Source: Lysinibacillus pakistanensis
Lineage (GTDB): Bacteria; Bacillota; Bacilli; Bacillales_A; Planococcaceae
DNA: 64,000 nucleotides
NCBI RefSeq assembly: GCF_030123245.1
Contig: NZ_CP126101.1
Coordinates: forward strand, 990,501-1,054,500
Direction of reading: 5' to 3'
Under the pieces are notes generated by a model that did not search any database, had not been told where the DNA came from, and saw nothing but the letters and a program-made list of their open reading frames with translations. Numbering within the stretch: position 1 is the stretch's first letter; every line of letters starts with the position of its first letter. Of this stretch, positions 26,793 to 34,980 are shown piece after piece. A program made the translations under genes and the position numbers.

Positions 26793-27962
26793 ATGATAGG
26801 AAGGTATTTTGATTATAATGCCACTACTCCTCTTCGGGAGGAAGTGGCTTCTACTATGATAGAAAATATAATGCTATTTGGTAATCCCTCTAGCACCCAC
26901 TCCTTTGGGCAGTTAGCGAAATTAAAAATGGAAGAGGCACGCTTACATGTTGCCACATTAATTAATGCAGAAGAAACAGATATATTTTTTACTTCTGGTG
27001 GTACAGAGTCGATTAACACTGCATTGAAAGGACATTTCTTGTCAAATGATAAGTGCCCCTTTCATATCATCACTTCTAAAATTGAGCATGCTGCAACCTT
27101 AGAAGTATGTCGATATTTATCTACCCTTGGTGCTGAAATTACCTATTTACCTGTTGATACTAATGGCTTCATAGCTATTGAAGATTTAAAAAACGCTATA
27201 CAAGAGAATACAGCGCTTGTTTCAATCATGTTTGCCAACAATGAAATTGGCTCAATTCAACCAATTCAAGAGATGGTGAGAGTTGTTAAAAATATCAATA
27301 GCAATATTATCTTTCATGTTGACGCTGTACAGGTGATAGGCAAAATCCAGATTGATGTACGGGACTTAGGAGTGGATGCATTATCGATGGCTGCCCATAA
27401 AATATATGGTCCAAAGGGCACAGGTGCATTGTACTTGAAAAACGGTGAACGTAAATTAGATCAGCTTCTTCATGGCGGTGGACAAGAAAAAGGTTTTCGT
27501 GGTGGCACAGAAAATCTATTAGCTATTATTGGTTTTGGTAAAGCCTGCGAAATGGCAAAAGAAGAGCTAAAGCAAAATGCTAATAAAATAATCGCATTAA
27601 GATCCTATTTCCTAGATAAATTAGAAAATTCGATTGAACACTATGAAATTAATGGGCCTGTGTTAGGTGAGGATTTATTACAAAATACTATTAATATATC
27701 TTTTCTGAATATACGAGCAGAAGCATTAGCGGTTCTATTAAGTCAAACATATGGTATTGCAGTATCTATTGGCTCTGCCTGTAGTGCTGATAAGGCTAAT
27801 TTATCTCATGTATTGTTAGCACTCGGCCTGTCTGAAGATCGAATAAAATCGTCTATTCGTATTAGTTTTGGTAATTACACGGATTACAAGGATATTGATT
27901 ATTTTATGGAAAGTCTTAAAGCATCTGTTAACCGTCTACGAAGTATGCTCCCTGTTGGATAG
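26793..27962 (+). CDS. NifS/IscS-like cysteine desulfurase
   Basis: A 389-residue PLP-dependent class V aminotransferase-fold enzyme that removes sulfur from cysteine. Visible motifs are the N-terminal YFDYNATTPLR, HVDAVQ, the PLP lysine in AAHKIYGPKGTG (near residue 203) and the sulfur-accepting cysteine loop SIGSACSADK (near 329). ATG 26793 follows AGGAGG closely. Only 9 nt separate it from the IscU-like gene, supporting joint function. NifS-like enzymes also serve tRNA thiolation, but no tRNA-modification gene is adjacent. Confidence 0.9.
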   Translation: MIGRYFDYNATTPLREEVASTMIENIMLFGNPSSTHSFGQLAKLKMEEARLHVATLINAEETDIFFTSGGTESINTALKGHFLSNDKCPFHIITSKIEHAATLEVCRYLSTLGAEITYLPVDTNGFIAIEDLKNAIQENTALVSIMFANNEIGSIQPIQEMVRVVKNINSNIIFHVDAVQVIGKIQIDVRDLGVDALSMAAHKIYGPKGTGALYLKNGERKLDQLLHGGGQEKGFRGGTENLLAIIGFGKACEMAKEELKQNANKIIALRSYFLDKLENSIEHYEINGPVLGEDLLQNTINISFLNIRAEALAVLLSQTYGIAVSIGSACSADKANLSHVLLALGLSEDRIKSSIRISFGNYTDYKDIDYFMESLKASVNRLRSMLPVG

Positions 27963-27977
27963 AAAGGAAGCGATAAG

Positions 27978-28934
27978 ATGGAGAATTTAAAAATCGTAGC
28001 ACCTGTGCGATCAAAATTTATGATGGAAGAAATGATAGAGGCCGGTGCCAATGAAATATATTTTGGCGTTTCAACTCCGCTTTTTCAACAGCTATCATTT
28101 GATAACAAATTTCAAACAGTAGCAGATTATCCTGCTCACTTTTCAGATTGGGAGGAAATAGACGACATAATTGCTTTAGCAAAAGCAAACAATCTTAGAG
28201 TTATATTTATGGCCAATACTCCATACATCCCAACAGGCTTTGAAAAAGACTATCAAAAGCATGTTAATAGAGCACTTGAAAAAGGTGTAGATGCTATAAC
28301 AATATCTTCAATACAATCCTGTCATTTACTTAATTCTTTGGAAAAGAACATCCAAATTATTTCAGGCTCACAATTAGCACCAGTTAATAAATATGGAGCC
28401 GAGCTATTGAAGGAATCAGGTGTCAAAAGGATATCATTGTCGCAATCAATGACATTAGAAGAAATTCACGAACTTCGGGATTTAGAGATGGAACTGATGA
28501 TTACAGGGAATTTTGGCACTGGCAGTATGGCTGGGAACTGTCGTTTATGGGAAAGCCCAAATAATCTTGAAATTGGGGAAGGGATCAGAACTCTATATCG
28601 AGTTTTATCTCCATTAAACACACACAGTAATCAGCAGCATTTTTTAGATAGTGCAACTGATTGTAGTTTGTGTAATCTAGAAGATCTAGTTTCTGCTGGT
28701 GTTACTGCCATAAAATTTCTTGGAAGGGAAGCCCCTAATCCAGTGACATTAGCGATGGTTGTGAATATGTTTAATGAATGGCGAGAAATGGGTATTTCAG
28801 GCTTAACAATAGATCAAAAGATGAAAATAACGGAGCAGGAGCAGCTCATGTGGGTCATGAAATGGGTGCCACGCTTTTGTGAAAAATGTCGATGTACTTA
28901 TAAACCAACTGCAATTACAAAAACATACATTTAG
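27978..28934 (+). CDS. U32-family protein A (peptidase U32/UbiU-like)
   Basis: A 318-residue member of the U32 family, now known to include Fe-S hydroxylases such as UbiU, TrhP and RlhA as well as proteins once called collagenases. It begins IVAPVRSKFMMEEMIEAGANEIYFG, the typical TIM-barrel opening. Candidate cluster cysteines are GNCRLW near residue 187, DCSLCN near 228-231 and the C-terminal CEKCRC near 301-306. It lies 15 nt after nifS and 11 nt before a second U32-like gene, recalling the UbiU-UbiV pair. The substrate is unknown. Confidence 0.8.
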   Translation: MENLKIVAPVRSKFMMEEMIEAGANEIYFGVSTPLFQQLSFDNKFQTVADYPAHFSDWEEIDDIIALAKANNLRVIFMANTPYIPTGFEKDYQKHVNRALEKGVDAITISSIQSCHLLNSLEKNIQIISGSQLAPVNKYGAELLKESGVKRISLSQSMTLEEIHELRDLEMELMITGNFGTGSMAGNCRLWESPNNLEIGEGIRTLYRVLSPLNTHSNQQHFLDSATDCSLCNLEDLVSAGVTAIKFLGREAPNPVTLAMVVNMFNEWREMGISGLTIDQKMKITEQEQLMWVMKWVPRFCEKCRCTYKPTAITKTYI

Positions 28935-28945
28935 GTGATGCATAA

Positions 28946-29821
28946 TTGAAAACGCCAGTAAAAGAGCTAAGAATTCATCATGATTATTTATTTACATTAT
29001 CAGATGAAGTATTAGACAGTTATCAAATTGTTTCTTTTGGGCATTCAGGCTGCCATTATAAAATGGTTGGTCTTGAAGATCAGCATATACAATTTTTATT
29101 GGAACGCGATAAAAAAATGAAAATTGAAATGCCTATGTTGTTTGAAGCCTCGATGAAAAGATTTATTGCAGAAATGCAGCGCTTTTTCCATTATGAGCTA
29201 AATTTGATTGTCAATGATTGGGGAACAATGCGTTATTTAGCTCAACAGTCTTTACCTCCAAACATCTCTTTATCATTAGGTAGGCAACTAATTTTTAGCT
29301 ATGGGAACTGCCCATGGTATGAAGATATATTGCAATATGAAGAGCAGGCGACGAAGGAACAATTTTTACAATTAAATATTGCCAATCCATCTATGATCAG
29401 GTTTATGAAAGAAAATGGTGTAACGGAAATTGATGTAGATGTCAATATTCATATGGAAAATTCTGTGCAATTGCTTAGAGATGAAGGAATTAAAGTAAAT
29501 GGCTTTTTAAATTATCCATTGGTGTCTACTTCTAGATCCTGTCACACACTTCGACTTCATGCAGAGCAAATTGGAAAATGCCAACATTTATGTAATAGTG
29601 GTATCTTAATCGAGCCAAGAGAACGATGGAATCGATTTGAGGATACAACCATTAAGATTTCAAGAGAAGGTCGAGAAAAAATAGGGAATCTTATTATTTA
29701 TGGAAATATGGTAGTTCAGGATATGAAGAAACTAAACGAAAGCATACCTTTTGAAGTGGATTCATTATGCGATGATGCGAGATTTTCACCCATACTATTA
29801 AAAGAGGAGGCAATAAATTGA
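28946..29821 (+). CDS. U32-family protein B (UbiV-like partner)
   Basis: A 291-residue protein with U32 features: LIVNDWGTMRYL near residue 90 (compare VNDxGTL) and a Cys-rich segment SCHTLRLHAEQIGKCQHLC near 198-215. This resembles the cluster-binding segment of UbiV. It starts at TTG 28946 behind AGGTGATG, and its stop overlaps the TTG start of the next gene. Pairing with U32 protein A suggests a heterodimer. The sequence is more divergent than protein A, so the U32 assignment is less certain. Confidence 0.7.
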   Translation: MKTPVKELRIHHDYLFTLSDEVLDSYQIVSFGHSGCHYKMVGLEDQHIQFLLERDKKMKIEMPMLFEASMKRFIAEMQRFFHYELNLIVNDWGTMRYLAQQSLPPNISLSLGRQLIFSYGNCPWYEDILQYEEQATKEQFLQLNIANPSMIRFMKENGVTEIDVDVNIHMENSVQLLRDEGIKVNGFLNYPLVSTSRSCHTLRLHAEQIGKCQHLCNSGILIEPRERWNRFEDTTIKISREGREKIGNLIIYGNMVVQDMKKLNESIPFEVDSLCDDARFSPILLKEEAIN

Positions 29822-30978
29822 GTACTATACAAGAAAAAAATTTTACGCAAGATCTTTTGACGAAATTGGATGATATTATCGTTGATTTTGTTGCCCCAAA
29901 TGCTGCACGAATTGATAGAGAACGAGAGTTTCCAAGAGAAAATATTACCGAGCTTGGACGGGAGGGTTTTTTAGGCTTAATCATTCCTCAGCAGTTGGGC
30001 GGTTTAGAGGCTCCATTATCCCTTTATAAAGAAACAGTGATTAGGCTGGCTCAAGCTTGTGCTTCTACAGCACTTGTCTATGTGCAACATATGTCAGCAG
30101 TTTCTATTTTATTGTATGGAAAAGAAAATGACTATATAAGAAATATTTTAAGTAATATAGGTAAAGGTCAATGTCTTACGACAATTGCACTAAGTGAAGC
30201 TGGATCTGGCTGTTATTTTTTCTTACCAGTTAGTCAGGTAAATGAAACTGACAAAGGGCTTCGATTAAAGACCAATAAAATTATGGTGACTAGTGCTGGA
30301 GAGGCAGATGTGTATGTCATTAACTCTAAAGCGACTTTCGCGAAGAATTCAATGCAAAGTAATTTCTTTGCTGTAGCTAGCGAATATAATGGCATTGAGG
30401 TTGGTGGGAAATGGGAAGGTATGGGACTAAGAGGAAATCAAAGTGCACCATTAACTATAGATACTTACTTAAATAAACAGATGCTAATTGGTGAAGAAGG
30501 AGAAGGCTTTAAAATTACCCGTGAGGCACTGCTTCCAATGGGACAAATTGGAATTTCAGCAGTCAATATTGGGATCGCCAAGGCAATATACAATGAATCG
30601 GTAAATTATGTGAAGAAACGATTTTATACACATATCAATACAAATCTTTCTGATTTTCAAAGTATTCAGCAAATGATTGGAGAAATAAAGGTACTATGCG
30701 ATCAGGCAGAGACAGCGTTAAATGTATTTGTTCAACGGATGGAGAACAAGGAAGTTGATATGGTCAGTACATTAGAGGTTAAGGTAATGGCCTGTCAAAC
30801 AGTATTACAGGTGGCAGAATTAGGGTTAAAAGTTTGTGGAGGGCATGCCTATTCCGCTAATACACCGATTGAGAGGTATATTCGGGATAGTATGGCAGGA
30901 ACAGTCATGGGACCGACGCCAGATGTTCTTAAGGAATTGATTGGGAAAATTGTATTGGATGTCCCGACCCAATTATAA
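29818..30978 (+). CDS. Acyl-CoA dehydrogenase-like flavoprotein, active-site Glu apparently replaced
   Basis: A 386-residue protein with the three-domain acyl-CoA dehydrogenase fold. FAD-binding motifs are present (TIALSEAGSG near residue 122; GMGLRGNQS near 200). The C-terminal region reads CGGHAYSANTPIERYIRDSMAG, where classical enzymes carry a catalytic Glu in an EYP-type motif. Here the equivalent appears to be Asn, and the usual GTxE motif reads GPTPD. It may use another base, as isovaleryl-CoA dehydrogenase does, or act as a flavin oxygenase/desaturase on a carrier-bound acid. TTG 29818 follows AGAGGAGG and overlaps the upstream stop. Confidence 0.8.
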   Translation: MSTIQEKNFTQDLLTKLDDIIVDFVAPNAARIDREREFPRENITELGREGFLGLIIPQQLGGLEAPLSLYKETVIRLAQACASTALVYVQHMSAVSILLYGKENDYIRNILSNIGKGQCLTTIALSEAGSGCYFFLPVSQVNETDKGLRLKTNKIMVTSAGEADVYVINSKATFAKNSMQSNFFAVASEYNGIEVGGKWEGMGLRGNQSAPLTIDTYLNKQMLIGEEGEGFKITREALLPMGQIGISAVNIGIAKAIYNESVNYVKKRFYTHINTNLSDFQSIQQMIGEIKVLCDQAETALNVFVQRMENKEVDMVSTLEVKVMACQTVLQVAELGLKVCGGHAYSANTPIERYIRDSMAGTVMGPTPDVLKELIGKIVLDVPTQL

Positions 30979-31008
30979 ATTCATGGAACAGATGAAAGAG
31001 GGTTGACA

Positions 31009-32733
31009 ATGACAAATCAAAATGAGCCTATATACGGGGGTATGAAGCAGGTATTAGCGGTAAGCCTTGGTTTATTTTTAGTTTTTTTAGACAGTACCGT
31101 AGTAAATATTTCACTCCCTAATATTATGAATGATTATGAAATTAATTTAAGTGTCGCTTCTTGGATTATCAATTCTTTTGTGCTAACGCTCGCTATTTTA
31201 TTAATTACTTTAGGAAAAATTGCAGATTTTTTTGGCAGAAGAAAAATCTTTTTAATTGGCGTTATCATATTTGCCATAAGCTCATTATTATGTGGAATGG
31301 CCCCTACTGTAGAAGTTTTAATTGCTGCTAGAGTTTTACAAGGCATTGGAGGGGCAATGATTATCCCAACTAGTATGATGCTAGTAAGGACAGCGGTACC
31401 AGCAGAAAAAATGGGGCTTGCCATGGGAATATGGGGAGCTGTTGGTGCACTTGCTGTAGCTATTGGTCCTAGTCTTGGAGGTGTAGTGACAGATTTTATT
31501 AATTGGCGTTGGATCTTTTATATCAATGTTCCAATTATTATTGTAGCCTTTCCATTTATCCTATTAGCTTTTAAAGGATTTAAAGATATCAAATCTCCAT
31601 TTAAATTAGATGTGCTAGGTATGTTAGTCATTAGCGTGGCACTCTATTTTTTAACTTATGCAATATTGCAGGGTGAGAAATTAGGGTGGAATTCAACGAC
31701 AATATATATATACTTTTCAATAAGTATCTTAGCCACACTATTATTTATTTTTATAGAAAAGCGGGCAAAGGTGCCATTAGTAGATTTTTCAATATTTAAC
31801 AATAAACATTATTTGGGTGGCATTCTATCAAATTTCTTAGGTGGCATTTTGTTAATGGGTACTTTAATTTTGTTACCTGTTTATCTGACACAAGTAAAAG
31901 ATTTCACAACTCTTTATGCATCATTTCTTATTACACCTTTATCGGCAGTCATGTTAATCGTAGCACCAATCGTCGGGAGAATAATCGATAAAATTGGCTA
32001 TCAAGTCCCAATGCTTTTTGGTTATGTTTTTACTGTCACAGGTTTTATTTTCCTCTTAAAATTAACACCAGATACTGAATTCCCAATGCTTATTACGATG
32101 ATGTCCTTATTAGGTACTGGATTGGGTATCATCATGGTTACAAGTGTAACAGTGTGTACGGTTTCTGTTTCAGAAAAGCATGTCTCTTTGGGATCGGGTA
32201 TATTTGCGACAGCACGAAATCTTGGAGGTGCCCTAGGTGTATCTTTATTTGTTTCTATTACTCTAAGTTTTTTAAATCAATATGCAAACGATATAGTGGA
32301 TGATGGTGTGGCACGATTTGAAAATAGTGAAATACCTGATGCCGTCAAGACGGTCGCTATTGACAATCTAAAGGGAAAAAAAGATAGCTTTTTTGAAGGA
32401 GAGCAGAAAGTAGAGGATTTTAAGGTCTCTAAGGAAATGTCTGATCAATTTGTCGCAATGAAAATGGAAGAGGCATTAAAACAAAAGCCTAAAACCGTGG
32501 AGGTTAATGCTTCAGCAGATTTAGAAAAGAAAATAACTGCTATGGTAAATACTGAAATTGAAAATATAGAAAAAGAAGTTAAAACTATTCAAAGTAATAT
32601 CCGAAATGATGCGCAAGGGTATATTGTTGAGGCAATGACGAAAGCATTTTGGTGTGGATTATTGTTAACATGCCTTTTTAGTTTATCCTTGATTTTTTTA
32701 AGAAAGAAGCATATTGAAGAAGGTAATGTATAA
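31009..32733 (+). CDS. DHA2-family MFS exporter (EmrB/QacA-like)
   Basis: A 574-residue transporter with about fourteen membrane helices. Motif A is GKIADFFGRRKIF after helix 2, and the motif C-like helix carries AIGPSLGGVV. An unusual hydrophilic insert of about 120 residues (roughly 430-545, rich in Lys and Glu, probable coiled coil) precedes the final helix. ATG 31009 follows AGAGGG. As the last gene of the operon it probably exports the product of the LuxE/U32 pathway or confers self-resistance. A hairpin follows. Confidence 0.87.
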   Translation: MTNQNEPIYGGMKQVLAVSLGLFLVFLDSTVVNISLPNIMNDYEINLSVASWIINSFVLTLAILLITLGKIADFFGRRKIFLIGVIIFAISSLLCGMAPTVEVLIAARVLQGIGGAMIIPTSMMLVRTAVPAEKMGLAMGIWGAVGALAVAIGPSLGGVVTDFINWRWIFYINVPIIIVAFPFILLAFKGFKDIKSPFKLDVLGMLVISVALYFLTYAILQGEKLGWNSTTIYIYFSISILATLLFIFIEKRAKVPLVDFSIFNNKHYLGGILSNFLGGILLMGTLILLPVYLTQVKDFTTLYASFLITPLSAVMLIVAPIVGRIIDKIGYQVPMLFGYVFTVTGFIFLLKLTPDTEFPMLITMMSLLGTGLGIIMVTSVTVCTVSVSEKHVSLGSGIFATARNLGGALGVSLFVSITLSFLNQYANDIVDDGVARFENSEIPDAVKTVAIDNLKGKKDSFFEGEQKVEDFKVSKEMSDQFVAMKMEEALKQKPKTVEVNASADLEKKITAMVNTEIENIEKEVKTIQSNIRNDAQGYIVEAMTKAFWCGLLLTCLFSLSLIFLRKKHIEEGNV

Positions 32734-32738
32734 CTAGT

Positions 32739-32768
32739 AATCGGTAGGGTGAAAAATCCCTACCGATT
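32739..32768 (+). terminator. Hairpin at the end of the LuxE/U32 operon
   Basis: AATCGGTAGGG pairs perfectly with CCCTACCGATT across an 8-nt loop. The following CAAATTTAT is only weakly T-rich. Confidence 0.65.
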
Positions 32769-32923
32769 CAAATTTATATCTTCTCTTAGTGACTAATCAA
32801 TTTAATATACATACTTTGAATGATTAAAAATTATTAATCATAAGATATTCTAGTGTAAGTGGATAATTATAGATATAATAGTAATATAAGGGTATTTAGA
32901 GAAGAAGAAAAGGGTGAATACTG

Positions 32924-33619
32924 ATGATGAAATATTTGGAACCGACAGCCATGCTAAATTTTCAAGATGAAGCACTCCAGCAATTAGTAAAACAAAGAGG
33001 ATGGAGTGACTTTGCGTATGAAGATCGAATTAAAGAAATTTATGATTTTGTAAGAAATGAAATTAAGTTTGGCTATAATCGGACAGATGATATTCCCGCT
33101 TCTGAAGTATTGCGCGATGGATATGGGCAATGTAATACAAAAAGTACGCTTCTAATGGCTTTACTTAGAGCAGTTGGGATTCCTTGTAGAATACATGGAT
33201 TCCTTATTGATAAAAAAATGCAAAAGGGAGCTTTGACTGGCATTACTTATCTATTAGCACCAAGTAAAATTGTTCATGCTTGGACGGAGGTTCAATTACA
33301 TGATGATTGGATTGTGTTAGAAGGTGTGATTATAGACGATTCGTATTTAAAGCAAGTGAAAAGTCGACTATGTAGCTTTAATGAAGGATTTATCGGTTAT
33401 GGAATTTCAGTTAAGGATAAAGATAATATAAATCTCTGTTGGACTGGTGAAAGTGTATATGTCCAAAGCTTTTCCATAACAGATGATTTGGGAATATTTG
33501 ATAACCCAGATGATTTATTTAAGAAATATAACAATACGGATAGTAAGCTGAAAGAGATATTGTTTAATAAAAAAAGAAAGAAAATAAATAAAAGGTTAGA
33601 TATGTTGAGAGATCAGTGA
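32924..33619 (+). CDS. Transglutaminase-like cysteine protease-fold protein
   Basis: A 231-residue cytoplasmic protein with a transglutaminase-like core. The catalytic triad is visible as Cys in GYGQCNTKS (near residue 70), His in IVHAWTEV (near 118) and Asp in EGVIIDD (near 138). A preceding motif of the family is IYDFVRNEIKFGYN. No signal peptide is seen. It lies alone between two terminators, after the LuxE/U32 operon. Proteins of this family are proteases or amide-processing enzymes; the target here is not indicated. Confidence 0.83.
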   Translation: MMKYLEPTAMLNFQDEALQQLVKQRGWSDFAYEDRIKEIYDFVRNEIKFGYNRTDDIPASEVLRDGYGQCNTKSTLLMALLRAVGIPCRIHGFLIDKKMQKGALTGITYLLAPSKIVHAWTEVQLHDDWIVLEGVIIDDSYLKQVKSRLCSFNEGFIGYGISVKDKDNINLCWTGESVYVQSFSITDDLGIFDNPDDLFKKYNNTDSKLKEILFNKKRKKINKRLDMLRDQ

Positions 33620-33620
33620 A

Positions 33621-33666
33621 AAGGACATACTCGCTTGAAATTGAAAGCGAGTATGTCCTTTTTTAT
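33621..33666 (+). terminator. Terminator after the transglutaminase-like gene
   Basis: AAGGACATACTCGCTT (33621-33636) pairs perfectly with 33645-33660 and is followed by TTTTT. Confidence 0.93.
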
Positions 33667-33717
33667 GCTTTAAATATCTATATTTAATAACTGCTCACGT
33701 GCTGCACTAGTGAGCGT

Positions 33718-34286
33718 CTAATCATTAATACTGACTTGGAATTTATAGTAGAATAATTTTTCTGGAGCATGACAATAGGGGATAGCTCCACCATTACGTA
33801 CAATATCCATTAAATTTGCTTTTTCATATGCTGTTAAATGCAGATATTGGGTTTTACTATGATAGTAATTTTTAATCGGTTGAAAATTATTATCCTCTAT
33901 GCACAGATAGTAGAGAATTGGCAAATTAACCTTTTTAATATGTAAATCATTGATAGTATGGTCTGCTAACAGATCATGTACATCGTTACGAATTTGGGCT
34001 ACGACACCTAAGTAATTTGCATATGTTTTAATCGTTTCCAAGGTTTTTTGTGGAATATCTACGGCACCTAAAATACAAGCCAGCTTTATAAGAGAGCCAG
34101 ATTTTAGCTAACCATTTCTAAATATTCGGATTCATTAGAAATACGGTTATACATATCTTTTTGTTGTCCATTGATTGATTGGATCAATAATAATTGAATT
34201 TGCTGACTGATAAAGTTTCTAGCTTCCACGCTGCCATTTAATAGAGTCACTTTATGAAAAACACAATAATAAAATTTTTCCCTAAA
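33718..34286 (-). pseudogene. Decayed ComQ-like polyprenyl synthase
   Basis: The minus strand encodes a polyprenyl-synthase-like protein in two frames. The first part (about 34286-34110) includes LIQSINGQQ and ISNESEYLEMV. The second (34107-33718) continues LKSGSLIKLACILGAV and QIRNDVHDL, the latter matching the second aspartate motif. The frames join after loss of one base near 34108. The usual N-terminal third with the first DDxxD motif is absent, because an in-frame stop lies just upstream. The EYLEMV-LKSGSL junction and the short length point to the ComQ type, which isoprenylates the ComX pheromone. It lies directly downstream of comP and comA homologues. Confidence 0.7.
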
Positions 34287-34332
34287 TTAACGTTTGATCA
34301 AGGATAGATCAATACATCCCCGTCCTGTAATA

Positions 34333-34980
34333 TTAAAATTGAGCCCGACTGTTACTTAAAATTTTTGCAACTGCCTCAGAACGAGAATTCACACATAACT
34401 TTTTATATATTTTAGTTAGATTATATTCAACAGCACGAATGCTCATAAAAAGTTCATCTGCAATTTCTTTATTGCTGGCGCCCTTGGCTAAACTCTCTAA
34501 AATATCCATCTCCTTTTGTGAAAATTGTTGTTGATGTTCAGCGACTAATAATCCTTGAGATATGTTAGACGGTAGCGAACGAATTAACATTTCCCTTGGA
34601 ATCATTACATAACCATTTAGTACAGCTTGAATATTTATCACCAATTCCTGATAGGATGCAGATTTGCTTATAATGCCGCAAATTCCCAATTCTATTAGAG
34701 TGTTCAACTCACAGGAATAATCAAATCCCGTATAGAGTATGATTTTAGCATCCGAATGGGTAAGTAAGATTTTTTTCGATAATTCGATGCCAGAGCAGTT
34801 AGGCATATTAATATCCAATAAATAAAGATCAAATGTTTTTTTCTTAATGTCTTGTATGACCTGCTGCCAATTTGATAAATAAGTAATATTATAGTCTGTT
34901 ACTTCCTCCAGTATATTCTTAGTACCGAGACCAACCATTGGATGGTCGTCTACAATTAATAGCTGAATCAATGTTCTCAC
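34333..34980 (-). CDS. comA: ComA-like NarL/LuxR-type response regulator
   Basis: A 215-residue response regulator. The receiver domain (about 5-120) has the acidic pocket in IVDDHP and phospho-acceptor Asp in LLDINMPN. A LuxR-type helix-turn-helix lies at about 150-210, with SQKEMDILESLAKGASNKEIADELFMS. The stretch RAVEYNLTKIYKKLCVNSRSEAV closely parallels the ComA C-terminus. ComA activates competence and surfactin-type genes under quorum control. Its start overlaps the kinase stop by 4 nt. The gene name rests on pattern similarity and the kinase partner; another LuxR-type regulator is possible. Confidence 0.78.
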   Translation of the reverse strand: MRTLIQLLIVDDHPMVGLGTKNILEEVTDYNITYLSNWQQVIQDIKKKTFDLYLLDINMPNCSGIELSKKILLTHSDAKIILYTGFDYSCELNTLIELGICGIISKSASYQELVINIQAVLNGYVMIPREMLIRSLPSNISQGLLVAEHQQQFSQKEMDILESLAKGASNKEIADELFMSIRAVEYNLTKIYKKLCVNSRSEAVAKILSNSRAQF

